Shown here piece after piece: positions 46,078-57,789 of a DNA stretch of 64,000 nt. Every line of letters starts with the position of its first letter. The stretch's first letter is position 1. A model generated the notes under the pieces. That model saw only the letters and a list, made by a program, of their open reading frames with translations. It ran no database searches and was not told the origin of the DNA. The translations under genes were made by a program, and so were the position numbers. This stretch comes from Cordilura impudica (lineage: Eukaryota > Arthropoda > Insecta > Diptera > Scathophagidae): NCBI GenBank assembly GCA_963682025.1, contig OY821519.1, forward strand, positions 1,507,501-1,571,500, read 5' to 3'.

Positions 46078-46222
46078 TTTTTCACCAATACAATCACAAG
46101 TCACACCGATTTGTCTAGCGGCTCACAGCGTAACGTGTTACGTCACATGTTACGCTGTTTTTGTGATTGTATTGTGAAATAGAAATTTACATCCCTGCGC
46201 GTAGATGTTTACACATCAATAA
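46078..46222 (+). mobile_element. Short inverted-repeat element (family P), copy 3
   Basis: CACCAATACAATCACAAGTC and TTTTTGTGATTGTATTGTG are its inverted ends, with GTAACGTGTTACGTCACATG between. The tail CATCCCTGCGCGTAGATGTT, then TACACATCAA matches copies 1 and 2. Unlike those, it has no AT minisatellite beside it. Confidence 0.7.
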
Positions 46223-46809
46223 TACAAATTACTTTACATTACTACATATGTTAAACAAAAAAAGAACAAAGTTTTTTGTAGGAACGAAGTGCTTTATGCA
46301 GCAAGTGTGTTTCTGAGTGGTATACCAAATGCATTAAAGATTTTCCAAAATTTTATCGCCAAAAATTTAATCCCAAATGATATAACAACTGAGGGTCCTG
46401 GAATGATATGATAATTTAGGCTCGAATTTGTCAAGTTTGGTAAGAGAAAATAGCATCGAGGATACGGAGTGAAATGCGTTTGGGTGTTTGGTGGTATCGA
46501 AAGAACATCTGGAAAAAATATTCTTTTGAATGCAGTCGCTAGGAGGGATGCTTAAATAACGCTTACAAAAAATAACATTGAAATATATTTTGGAGGGCAT
46601 TTCGAGGCAACTAAAACGTCAACTTTTATAAGTGGTATATGAAGTGATAAATCCCTTTGTCGGATTAGTCAGGAACTTTCCCATTAGGTATGCAACCCTG
46701 AATATATATCAGTCTTGAGTTAATATGGCATCGAATCAATAGTCGAATGGTTTTTTTTAAACTTTCTCTTAAATTATTTTATTTGTGTGTTGTTTCTTTT
46801 ATATTTTTA
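46223..46809. other. Unclassified stretch
   Basis: The minus-strand frame 46600-46367 and its alternative frames give protein-like text (PPNTQTHFTPYPRCYFLLP), but I cannot tie it to a family. It may be a decayed transposon. Confidence 0.3.
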
Positions 46810-47002
46810 CTAGCAAATTCCAGCCCTCGAAATTCGAGTGCAAATTCTAGGAAATTTATTTTTTCATTAAATAAAGACCCTGAAGGTATGCTAATCAATT
46901 ATAGCCAATTTGCAAATCAACACAAAAAAACAAACTCATTTTTATTGCAACCACATTAACAAATGTTATTAACACACACATAGCATTGTATAATTTTATG
47001 TA

Positions 47003-48635
47003 CAGTGTTGCGCAAAACAAAAGCAACAAAATGTACTCCAGACTATAAATACATAATTTTCATAAAAACAAAATATTTAAAACAAAGGTTACCATTTATT
47101 TTTACAGAGGTATTATTAAGCTATAAAACCAATACATTACAACAACAACAACAATTGCTTTTAAAATAAATATGAAAAAATTTACAGCAGAGTCGGAATT
47201 CACTTGCGCAAAGCAATAGCAACAAAGTAGAGAAAGAAGAGAATATGTTTAAAAAGGATGTGATCTAGCGGTACTTTTACAATGTTTTTGAGGAGCTGCT
47301 GTAAAATACTTTCAATTTGTGCAATATTTGATTCAGTTTGTCAACGATCTTTGCATATTAACGACGTTAAGAACATTGCGAGGGAAAAGTTTGGAGACAA
47401 ATTAAAAAGTGAAATAATTAATGAATTTTTAGGTGTTATGAAGCAATCAAAGATAGCAAAAAAATTTAAAATTAATAGATCGTGCATTTGCCGGTTGATA
47501 AAGAAGTATCGGCAAACAGGAGAAGTAAAAACTAAACATTTAGGTGGAAGAACTCGAAAAACTTCAACTCGAACTGACCGTGAAATTGTTAAGATGATAA
47601 AAAAAGATCCGTTTATTTCATCAAAAACAATTGTAACATCTTTAAAACTGAATATTCATCACAGTACAGTACGAAGACGGGCTGTAGAAAATGATTTAAA
47701 AAGTTACAGACCAGCCAAAAAAGGTGAGTTTTTATTTTTAGTGTAATGCTTTATTAATATTAAAATTATTTCTTTGGAAAAGGTTAAAATTTGCTAAAAC
47801 ACATCGCAATTGGTCAGTAAATAATTGGAGGACAGTACTGTTTAGCGATGAATCTAAATTTAATCTAATTCAATCGGATGGAATGCAGACCGTCAATCGA
47901 CACAGAGGATAACGTCTTAAAACCAAGAACATTCTCGTCACTGCAAAGCATGGTGGTGGAAATATAATGGTGTGGACATGCCTTTCGGCTCAAGGACCTG
48001 GTCCATTTCATAAAATATATGGAATAATGAACGGTGAGGGATATCGAGCCATACTAGAACACCAAATGCTACCACATGCAGAGTGGAATATGCTACTTCG
48101 ATGGGTGTTTCAATATGATAACGACCCGAAACACACATCGAAAGTGACAAAGGAGTGGCTAACAAACAATAGGATTCAAACTCTTGATTGGCCGGCACAA
48201 TCACCTGATTTGAATCCTATTGAAAACCTTTTTGGCATCCATAAAAGGCGAGTGGCAGGACATCGGTTTTCCAACAAAGAGGAGCTATTAAACAAGTTGA
48301 AAACTGAGTGGGAAAACCTTCCGGAGGATTGTTTTTATTCATTAGTTGCCTCGATGCCAAAAAGGTGCGAAGATGTTATTAAAAACAAGGGCGGATACAC
48401 AAAATATTGATTTTGTTGCTATTGCTTTGCGCAAGTGAATTCCGACTCTGCTGTAAATTTTTTCATATTTGTTTTAAAAGCAATTTTTGTTGTTGTTGTA
48501 ATGTATTGGTTTTATAGCTTAATAATACCTCTGTGAAAATAAATAGTAATCTTTGTTTTAAATATTTTGTTTTTATGAAAATTATGTATTTATAGTCTGA
48601 AGTACATTTTGTTGCTTTTGTTTTGCGCAACACTG
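47003..48635 (+). mobile_element. Tc1-like transposon, full length (1633 bp), TA target duplication
   Basis: Starts CAGTGTTGCGCAAAACAAAA and ends TTTTGTTTTGCGCAACACTG, flanked by TA (47001-47002 and 48636-48637). The terminal inverted repeats are long, about 224 bases (47003-47226 and 48411-48635), with the end motif repeated in modified form at their inner edge (CACTTGCGCAAAGCAATAGC). This is the IR/DR layout of several Tc1-like elements. The arms are nearly identical, so it is young. Confidence 0.92.
47282..48410 (+). pseudogene. Tc1-like transposase (DD34E), one intron, one nonsense mutation
   Basis: First part 47282-47723: SEIINEFLGVMKQSKIAKKF and NRSCICRLIKKYRQTG (paired-like helix-turn-helix), GGRTRKTSTRTDREIVKMIK, then KSYRPAKK. 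A GT-AG interval of 59 bases (47724-47782) follows, close in size to the 60-bp intron of Minos. Second part: LKFAKTHRNWSVNNW, VLFSDESKF (first D), GGNIMVWTCLSAQGPG, YDNDPKHTS (second D) and WPAQSPDLNPIENLFG (E), with 34 residues between second D and E. TAA at about 47909-47911 interrupts the second part, and the 59-base interval leaves the frame off by one, so this copy is probably inactive. Confidence 0.85.
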
Positions 48636-48899
48636 TATGTGTTAGTAGAAACTCTAAAATCAGTTTACTTCAAAAAAATGTAAAAATTTAAAAATCTGTA
48701 TATTTGGTGAATAGCTAAAAAGAAATACCTTTCAAACAAAATACGTTTGGTCAAAATCGAGATAAAACGGTAGAACAAAACATCGGTCACAAGAAATCGC
48801 CTAGCCTATTTATATTATAGATAAGATTTTGTATTTTTTCTTATCAGATATCAAATTTAGTGATTTTCGTATCTAGATTGTTTGATCATAAAAGTCATA

Positions 48900-49633
48900 T
48901 ATCTGTGGTTTTCTGGAATAACCGCGTATGTCCATTTTTGTCTGTTTTGAGTTAACGATGCAAAATATATTAATTTTTAACGCTCTACATGTGTTCAATT
49001 TTTTTTTTAAATATTGACCATTTCTGAGTTTTTTCTTTAATAACGACGTAACTTAAATGTTTATTAAATTAATTTGGAGCACTATCGACGTATGTCAACA
49101 TACGTTTGATTGCTGACAAATTTATACGTTGCATTACTGAAAAAAATGCAAAATAATTTTGGATTAGTTTTCAGTTTATAACCAGTTATAAAAACTTGTG
49201 TGCTTATTTCTGTCATTTTTTGTCACTATTACTCTTGATACTTTGTTATATTCTCATCCTAAGTCCCGTTAACTTATTGTTGACGAACAAAAAAATCCAT
49301 TTTTCAAGCAACAACAACTTAGACATGGGTGGTTGCATTGGTAGTATTCTTTTTCAAAGAAAACGACGTTTGTCGACATAAGTTGTTTTATCTGCAAACA
49401 CTTTAAGTGTAATTTACATATTGTTTTTTTCGTCCTTCTGTAGGATCTATTCCTCTGAGGATTTTTGACTCAAAATTTTATATGAAGTATTTATTGCCCA
49501 TATCTACAGGACTGTTAAATAAAAAGCCCTAAAATCTTTATATCGAGCCCATAATTTCAAATATAACGTTTGTTGGCTCCCCTGAACATATTGATTTTAT
49601 GACATACCCGGTTATTCTAGAAAACCACAGATA
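48900..49633. mobile_element. TA-flanked non-autonomous element (734 bp)
   Basis: Inverted ends TATCTGTGGTTTTCTGGAAT, then AACCGCGTATGTC at the left and GACATACCCGGTTATTCTAG, then AAAACCACAGATA at the right, about 33 bases with few mismatches. TA flanks both (48898-48899 and 49634-49635). No transposase. A mariner-type mobiliser is inferred from the TA site. Confidence 0.75.
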
Positions 49634-49660
49634 TATTGATAAAACATTTCCTTATCTGGT

Positions 49661-49676
49661 GGGGGGGGGGGGGGGG
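49661..49676. repeat. Run of 16 G
   Basis: An uninterrupted G16 in an otherwise A+T-rich region, just right of the element at 48900-49633. Its length is likely to be unreliable in any assembly. Confidence 0.95.
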
Positions 49677-51190
49677 CGACAACTGAAAAAGCTCCATTAA
49701 AGTTTTATATATTAATTTAAAAATAATTCATAATTTAGGTTAAACAAAATACAATTTTTAGCTATTCTTGTTTTTGCTGCTTTAAAAATATTGGGCACGA
49801 TTTATACCCTTGGCCTAGGTTACCACAAATACTCGGGCTGGTGCTGACACTGCCCGAAGCACGATGGCAGAGCGAATAATTTCTAGAAATATTCAAACGA
49901 AGTCATCATTGTTGCAGAAATTCAAACGCTTCTCCACTACAATTTACCAAATATTTGTACTTGCATTATGTGTTATAGACGTTATTTAAGAAAATACTTT
50001 TAATTATTATCCAATTCATAAATTATTTTTACATTTTAACAATTCAAATGTTGTTTTATTTTCCATTTATTTCTCCAAGTGAGTTCATTAATTATAACAA
50101 AAGACACAAGTTAATAAAACACATACAATTTCGAAGATTAAAAATACATTAATTTTTGTTTTCGTGTAATTACAAACCAAAACCTGAAAATCATGAAAAA
50201 AAGAACCCAAAAGTAAACACACACACAAAAAAACACACAACCATCTCGGCACTTCTCAACCACTTCTGTTGTTCCTCTAAGCATGATTGTTGTTTGGCCA
50301 CGCAACGTACGACTGACTGTACATACGTAGGGCAGCAGTGGTATTAGCTGGAGCAGTATAAACAAAAATAAGTTTTAAATTGTAATTTTTGGTATGATTT
50401 TGAAAAGTTTGAAATAAATCCTTATAAGGCACATAATGAGCGTTACACCAAATGAGGTTTTTAACAGGTTATGGAGAAAAAGTATTCTAGAAAAGAAAAA
50501 GAAAAAATAGAACAAAAGGAAATGCAGTTAAACTTTACACAGATAAACAATAATTTGGGAAAATAAAACTAGAGATAAGAAGAAAAATACTTAATAAAAA
50601 GAAAAAAAAATATATAAATATATTTTAAATTAGGTTGGTTTTCAATAATAGAGTTTCAAAAACACTCGTAGCATCCCGCGTTTTATCTAAGATCTTGTAA
50701 AGAGTTTGCGAACTAATTTTCTCATAATCAGATATTTTGTTTTTCGCTATGGTAAATGGGCTCATGGTGCGAATGATTATTATTAAGTAGTCCTTTATTA
50801 ATTTAGATGACTTATACGAAAAAAAACTAAATTTATATCAAAATAATGTTCAAATTTAAACAAAAAAACTAGTTTTGACATTTCCCTGTCGGAAAATTAA
50901 ATATTAACATAATTTTTGTTCAAAGGACATTTTGAATTTGTATTCGCGTTTTAAAATTGTTGCATTTGTTGAACTGTGTTTTATTTTTAGCAAGTGACCT
51001 ACCTTGAATTGAAACAAATGTAATTAAAAACTACTTAAGCTACAAAAATTAATTTTAATAATATGCGATTTAAATCTTTCAGTCCTGGGATATTCAGTAA
51101 ACACATAAATTACAAAATTATAAATAAATTCCAAACAATCATAGACTGTTTTTCTCGTTGTCATTCTTTGGTAGAGAATGTTAAAATAGT
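49677..51190. other. Intergenic stretch downstream of the reductase gene
   Basis: No gene or recognised repeat. A, T and AAAGAAAAAG-type runs near 50480-50610. Confidence 0.45.
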
Positions 51191-51196
51191 TTTATT
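51191..51196 (-). promoter_or_regulatory. Candidate polyadenylation signal of the reductase gene
   Basis: TTTATT on the plus strand is AATAAA on the minus strand, about 185 bases after the stop codon at 51379. Other weaker candidates exist nearby, so this is tentative. Confidence 0.4.
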
Positions 51197-51378
51197 TCAA
51201 GCGACTATGTTATACAATAAATTAACTGACACTTTTTAGGAAAAAACACTTTACAATCACTGGGATTGAACAATATGAAAACGACGAGACGGTTTCAGTT
51301 TAAATTTACAATATGGTAGTCACAACTATGTCTGTTAATTGTTTTTTTTTTTTTCTTTTTGTTTGCAATTTTTTTTTT

Positions 51379-53293
51379 TTACCTACGATAAAAAGTTTTG
51401 CGCTTTTGCAATTGCTTCTCATTATCCTTGAAGAAATACTTGCGTATGCCACTTAAATACGACCGAAAATATTCATTCCAGTCGATGGTACCAATATTAA
51501 ATTGCAAAACTTTTTTTTCTTCTGTTGTCATCAATTCATCCAATTCTGTAATATTGCGATTGGAAAACATCCATTCTTTGAGGCCGAACCAAGACATCAT
51601 ATAAATGATTTTTGTTATCTTTGAATAAGCTTTTATATAACTGGAAGAATAAGAAAAAGCAACAACGCACACATATAGGAGCACAGATTATTCAAGTAGG
51701 GTCACCTATTGAAATAATTGTCAATACTTACATGCATTTCTGTCCAGTCACCAAGGCAATTAAATCTAGCATATAAGCCGGAATGTGATGCAGAAAAATG
51801 GAGGCAGCATAATGTAATGGCTTCCATGGTATTATTATGTATGAAAAGCACCTGATCATCGACAGAGCAAAAAAAAAACCAAATACATAAATTAATATGT
51901 ACATATATATATTGCAAAGTTGTACATATGTATGTACATATGTTACAACAAAAATGTGAGTCTATTCATAAAACCCAGCAAAGATAAGTGAAGTAATCGA
52001 GAAGTCGCTCTAATCCGGTTGATTCGTCAATGAATTTCACATTAGATATTAAAGCGTGTGGCTTAACTATTTATACAAAAATTCAAAAGAATCGTTTTAA
52101 TATATATATATTTTTTTAGAAATGGAATTAATTTGTGTGACAACAATTAGAAGTAAAATTTGAACAAAACCTTTTAACATTTATTGCTGGGTAAGATCAT
52201 AAATTTGTAACAATGGCAGAATGTTTGTTATCGTTGGTGTTGTTATTGTTTTTTTTTTTTTTTTTATGTATGCGAATGTGTGTGTGCAATGTGTATTCAC
52301 CACCATCACTATCATCTTATGGTTGGTATCAATATTGTTGCATCGGTTTTAGGTTGCATTGCAGATAAAGTTATTGAATACAATAGTTTGCCAAGTGTTT
52401 TGAGTTAGTTATGGTTATATAGTGTTTTTTTTTTTATACAATAAATGTTGTTTTGATAGTTTATACAAGTACATAAATGTACTATATTCATACACACTCA
52501 CATTAACGTAAGTATGTGTGTTTGTGTACTCTCCATAAATTTTCATTGTTTGTTTTTGTAGTAAGTAAATCCATAAAATATGTCAAATTCATTCGAGCAC
52601 AAGCCGTTAAAAAACCACCACAACAACACAGACACTACAAAATAAAATGGGGATTTTATTATTTTTGTACAACTATAGAATTCTGCCCAAACTGAATCCA
52701 GCTTTGTACTAACTCTTCATCCAATATTCAATACTTTTCATTTTAGGTTGAGTTTAAATGTATATTAAGTTGTTTTATAGGCAGAAATTTTCGGAAAAAT
52801 ATGCAACATTTTTTTTTTTTTTTAAACCAAACTTTGCTGGCATCTGCAATACTTCTCTACTACAATATTGCTCCACTTATTTTCAATTTGTACCAAATGC
52901 ACTTACCACAATGATTTATCAAAGGGTTCGCTGAAACCCTTGCGTGACAAGTCCATGTATTGACCCCAAGTTAAATTGTTTTTATCGAAAACATAATTAT
53001 AAACGGGAATTTCAGGTCGAGTGTCAGCGTTTTTATTGGAGTTTTCATATCTGGAAAATCATTTTTATTATTTTTGTATAACATCAATATCAAGAATGCC
53101 TACCGCCTTGCAACATCCCAAGCACTTGATATTATTGCATTGACACAATAATCAGCTGGCACCATATTCGCTTTACACTTAGCATTTCCATAAATACAAC
53201 GTACCAATCCACGCGCTGACCAAGTGCACAAACCTGATGGTCCATATAAATTGTCAGTCCATCCGGGCACAGGATCCTTGTATGTAGATATAA
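51379..53293 (-). CDS. Fatty acyl-CoA reductase, C-terminal part (four exons)
   Basis: Exons on the minus strand: 53293-53104, 53050-52907, 51851-51732, 51640-51379 (stop TAA). Introns of 53, 1055 and 91 bases have GT-AG ends (two donors are GTAAGT) and phases that keep the frame throughout. The first exon reads ISTYKDPVPGWTDNLYGPSG, then VPADYCVNAIISSAWDV, which is the end of the NAD-binding Rossmann domain of this family. Then PVYNYVFDKNNLTWGQYMDL, PWKPLHYAASIFLHHIPAYM, LDLIALVTGQK, and finally IDWNEYFRSYLSGIRKYFF form the sterile-type C-terminal domain, with a hydrophobic stretch. About 237 of roughly 500 residues are present; the NADPH-binding motif and Tyr-x-x-x-Lys site lie upstream, outside what I can find. 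The enzyme reduces fatty acyl-CoA to fatty alcohol with NADPH, usually at the ER or peroxisome, for waxes, pheromones or cuticle and tracheal lipids. No damage is visible. Confidence 0.9.
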
Positions 53294-53918
53294 CTAAAAT
53301 CAATCCAGCAAATTAACATGGTATTTTAAATATATCCATTAAACCAACATCTTTGAATCACTAATAATCAATTGTTTAATGTTGTGTTTTAGTTACTTTA
53401 ATTATTTATTAAAATTATTTAAATTCAAATATTATGGAAAAATAATAAATTTCTTATAATTGTAAAACTTTTAATATACTCTGGGCTGAGCAGATCATGT
53501 TCAGTTGGACTTTAGAAATAATGATTTTTCCCCCTAAAGGAGACCACTACTCCAAAAGTGCTGAACCTGAGACCCTTTTCCGAAACTCATAGTGTAAAGT
53601 TAAATTGAAAAATTTATATTGAAACAAATAAAGGCACATTTAGCTACAGGTCTCTACAATGGCATCAAAAGTGTTTTTCATTCATTTATAAACCACAAAC
53701 CGGCAACTCAGAAAGTAGGACAAAGAACATATAAATGGAAATAAACGATTTTGGTGATTTTTTCTTTAAAATAAGAGAAGCAGTGACACAACAATGTTTA
53801 TAAACATTTGTTGTCTCCCAAGTATTGTGATGATTTAATTTCGGATACATAATTTGAGTTGAAATAAAATTTATAGAAAAAGGAAAAATTAATTATAATT
53901 TTTTTTTATGAAAAAAAA
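53294..53918. other. Probable intron of the reductase gene
   Basis: Begins with a good acceptor for the exon at 53293 (TTTTAG). No further exon is recognised before the INE-B start. Confidence 0.5.
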
Positions 53919-54010
53919 CAAGTAAGAGTGTTAAATTCGGCTGTGCCGAATCTTTGATACCCTCCACCTCGGTTTGAGTCTTGACAATAAATGTAAATGA
54001 AGAAGTAAAC
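53919..54010 (+). mobile_element. INE-B 5' end
   Basis: CAAGTAAGAGTGTTAAATTC with the palindromic core TTCGGCTGTGCCGAA, then GATACCCTCCACC. It parallels the INE-A 5' end in layout but not in sequence. Its matching 3' end (GGAGGGTATAAT) is at 57110, 3.1 kb away. Confidence 0.7.
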
Positions 54011-56640
54011 AATTTGTTAAACTTAATACCAAATTATTTCAGCAAATTCTTTGGGTTGATTTTCGTCTTTTCTATTATTTCGGATTTATTTCGGTGTTTG
54101 CTTTTTGGTCATCGTGGTTGCTGATCGGCATGCATTTAGATTATATACCTATATGCATGCGTTTCCGGTTATATGACATAACTTCTCGTTTAATTTAGTT
54201 TTTGCTAATTAAATAGCTCGCACTAATCTCCATTGCAAAGGTAATAGTTGTGTATGGAGGCTACATGCATTAAATCGTGCTAATTGGAGATGGGTGTATA
54301 GCTTCTTTTAAATGGACAAATATTTCTTTATTGCGGCCATATAGGTCGGATGGAGTAACAAAATAATAACCAAAAAAAAGCCCTCTCAACTTTTTTATTA
54401 AAATATTGCCATATTTGGAAAACATAGAGAATAAATTTATAATAATAATAAATAATCAAATTAGGGATGCCAAATGCAAAAAAACAAATGTCCCAAACAT
54501 TTTAAATAAAATAATTCAGCCAAAAAAATTGTGAAAAATAATATATAAATAACATTCTCATCAAATTGCGTTTATTTATGTAACAATTTTTATGTTCGCA
54601 ATTCTTAAATATCATTTGAGGTTTTATAAAATTCATTGAATTTAAATTAATGTTTTCTGTAGTGTGATTCTGTAAATTTCAACGATCCGACAATCGCAAA
54701 ATATATCGACAGCTATTGTTGTTTGCACTAAGGATTAAGTGATTCACTAAGTACATACATCTTAACGACAGTCGACAGATCTATTTTTCTATTTATTTAA
54801 ATTGTAAACGAGTGGCATCTCTGTCAAAATAAGCGAAAAACACAAAGAAGAATAGAAAAAAACAAATTACTTCGTGTTTGACAGGATGATTTTATGTTTA
54901 TGTTTAATATCTTTATTTTTTTACTAATATTTCTGTTTATTTATTTGAAAATGAAATAATGAATTGAATATGCTATTTAATTTTTTTATTTATATAAAAA
55001 AGTTTTTTTAATTAAAGCAAAATATTTTCACTATTTTATGATTTTTATTTATGTATGACGACATTTCAACCTAAAAATTTAAGTTTTTATCGATTGAATA
55101 AACAACACAAAAATGGTTGTCGTTTAGATAACAACAACACCTGACTTTAACAAAAGCGAATATCGTTTAAAAATTTTACAGATAATTTTGCTATTTTCTT
55201 TTTTTTAACGATTCGAGTATCGTTAAAAGAAGTTACTGAATCGCGGTACTGAAAAACTATTAATTTCTCCTGAATGTCAATATTTTTTTTAAATGTAAAA
55301 ATTTTTTATTGTAAACATAGGTATTTGGTGTTTTTTTTTTTTTTTGAATTTCAATTTGTGTTTAACGAATAAAATTTATATATTAAAGATGCAATTGATG
55401 TCTTCTAAATTTAAAATTATAATTTCCGACGTTTTGATATGATTTTGTGAAATTCAATTTACTGTAATTTATAATTGGAAATTTTTAATTCTAGTTTTTA
55501 GAATTGATATTTTCTTAAATTTGAATGGAAATTTTAAAAAGTGCAATTTTGTATTTATGTGAATAATAATGATTTAGTAATTATAAACAGTTTTTAAAAA
55601 TTAGATGTAAACGCAATCAGATATTTTGTAGGTAAAGCAGAATAGTAATTCTATATAACTATGTAGAATTATTTTGAAAGCAAAAAACTCATTGATGAAC
55701 TCGGTAACTCTATTTTGTAAAGACAACAAAAAGTTAATATGCCAAACTTATGTTCATATTTGTAAAAGAATAATGAAAAAACGTATGAAATAAAAGACCA
55801 GCCCGTGTATACTCTTAACATTATTCTGTATGATATCTAGTTGAAAATATTAATATTCATGTTAAAATAGAAATAACTATTGCAAAGCTAATTAGAACAA
55901 ACAAAAATTGTGGCGCCATCTACTGTGGCATGGCCACGCTGAGCAAAATGAAGTGACACTCTGTTAATGCAAAAGAAATGTATTTTCCCCACAACAAAAT
56001 ATTGCAGAATTTTATGTAAATAAAATAATATACCGATTTATTTCTAACATGCAGTTGTTATGGATATACATATATATAATATACATATATATAATATATG
56101 TATATTATTTGTATTACTTAATATGTGTATGTATGTATATGTAAATATTACACACAAAAAATACGACATCAAACGTTATTTTTGTGTTTTTCTCTTTAAA
56201 TAAATTTATACATAAAATTTTTTTTGCTAAATTTACATTGTTTTTTTTTTTATTAACAACTAGGTATTTTAGCATTATTTGCTTTAGATGCTGGTGAATT
56301 TTTACTCCCTTTACATATATTAACTCGTAGTGTCTGCTTGTCGAAAAAATTTTGGATCGATTTAACCCCTTTACCCTGACCCGTTCGATCTGAACTTTTG
56401 CAGGCAGGCTCGTGGTAATAATAGAAATGATCTAACAAATTTTTTTAGTGATACCAAAACAATGGAAACTTTTAAAATTTTCTACCAGAGTTAATAAAAA
56501 AAATGTACAAAGGGTTAGGTTTTATTATATTAATACCACAATGACCACAAAAACAACTACTCCAGCTATGACAACAACACAACATTTAGAATAACAACAA
56601 GAACAATATAGAAACATCATATTTTTCATTTTTTTCTTTT
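54011..56640. other. Interior between INE-B ends
   Basis: Mostly AT-rich DNA without a recognised repeat; ATATACATATATATAATATA tracts near 56065-56110. It holds one short minus-strand frame (56253-56438, listed separately). It may be an insertion into INE-B, or the two INE-B parts may be separate copies. Confidence 0.4.
56253..56438 (-). CDS. Short unclassified frame, possible retrocopy tail or exon
   Basis: The 61-residue frame (HFYYYHEPACKSSDRTGQGK, SIQNFFDKQTLRVNICKGSK) has more balanced composition than its AT-rich surroundings. On the minus strand it follows a TTTGTTAG|ATC acceptor-like site. After the stop comes AATAAAAAAAAAAA, which could be a signal plus A-tail of a 5'-truncated retrocopy. 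I do not recognise the protein. It could equally be a terminal exon of a gene nested in the reductase intron, or chance. Confidence 0.3.
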   Translation of the reverse strand: MLDHFYYYHEPACKSSDRTGQGKGVKSIQNFFDKQTLRVNICKGSKNSPASKANNAKIPSC

Positions 56641-57110
56641 ACTTTTTCAGAGATTTCCCTGGACCAGTTCCACCGATTTTAATGATTTTTGAAACAAAAA
56701 TCTTCCCATGAATTTGGTGAATCATTCTCACTAAAAACGACCACTGTAGCTGCACTATTGAGGGCGTGATCGTGACAAGAACAACATAGAAAATTATATT
56801 TTTTCAAGACTTTTTTTAGTTCTTCATTCAAATCTCGGGCCCTAATCAACCGATTTGGACGATATTAAATAGCAAACTTTTCAGGATGTCAGAGAATCAT
56901 TTTTTATGTCAACGAGCACCCTAGCTGCCTGATTGATGCCATCATCGTGATTTCCACAGACGGACAGACGGACATCGCTATATCAACTCCGGTTGTTATA
57001 AGGATCACAAATATATATATTTTATGGGGTACAAAATTTTTTTTCTAATTATTACAAACGGAATGACAAACTTATATATACCCTCTGCACACTGGAGTGG
57101 AGGGTATAAT
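56641..57110 (+). mobile_element. INE-B 3' part
   Basis: Contains two related TTCA...GGCCCTAATCAACCGATTT-type blocks, ACAGACGGACAGACGGACAT, ATCGCTATATCAACTCCGG and the end CTGCACACTGGAGTGGAGGG, then TATAAT. The microsatellite followed by ATCGC-TATATCAACTC and the subterminal ATACCCTC/GAGGGTAT pair give it the same plan as INE-1/DINE-1. Confidence 0.75.
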
Positions 57111-57789
57111 TTAATTTTAAATACTGAAATACATTCTAAGACACAATAAAGTGTTAAAGGGTAGGTTCAAGGGCATGTTGAATAGATCATTTTGAGTATA
57201 CCCTTATTTTCCAGCTGGTTTGAGTGGGTCAAAGTTATCATTGTTGGTGGAAGGGTGCATTATACTAAATGAAAATAATGTTGTAAGTTAATGTCTGAGC
57301 GATTTCTTATTGTCAGAGTTATATTGTCGAATTTTATGAAGATCATTTTTGTGGAAGATCTTAACCCCTTACGGGTAAATTTTGTCCCATTTTGATAAAA
57401 ACAAAAAAAAGTTCTTTTCGAAAAGGACATTTAAGGATTAAAATATTCTAATAAAATTTTTGTTGGAAAATTTCAGTGGGGGTCACCAAAGACACCAAAG
57501 TTGTAAATTAGCCAAACTACACGCCAGGTTATACAAAAAAATCACTGTAATATATATACATATATAATTTTTTTTCCAAATTAATCAATAAATATGGCGG
57601 TTATATGTAAACGAGGCATTGTGAAAAACGGACTTGGAGTGATGGGTAACTGTAAAATAGTTGGAATTATGGTCAATTAAAATAGCTGTAGCTTGCAAAC
57701 TGAGTTCTAGCATCTAGTCACATCTGACGTACATATCGCGTGTGATTTTTACTAAAATTAAAATAAAATCTAAAATTAAAGAAAATCAA

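Larger units (their letters stand above)
46810..48821 (-). mobile_element. Helitron-like element carrying a nested Tc1 element
   Basis: The 3' end is on the left: CTAG at 46810-46813, then the hairpin region CCTCGAAATTCGAG. The 5' TC end is at 48821-48820 (plus strand TATTATAGA|T). Removing the Tc1 element (47003-48635) and one TA restores the family body across TTTTATG|TA|TGTGTTAGTAG, as in the undisturbed copies. Confidence 0.85.
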
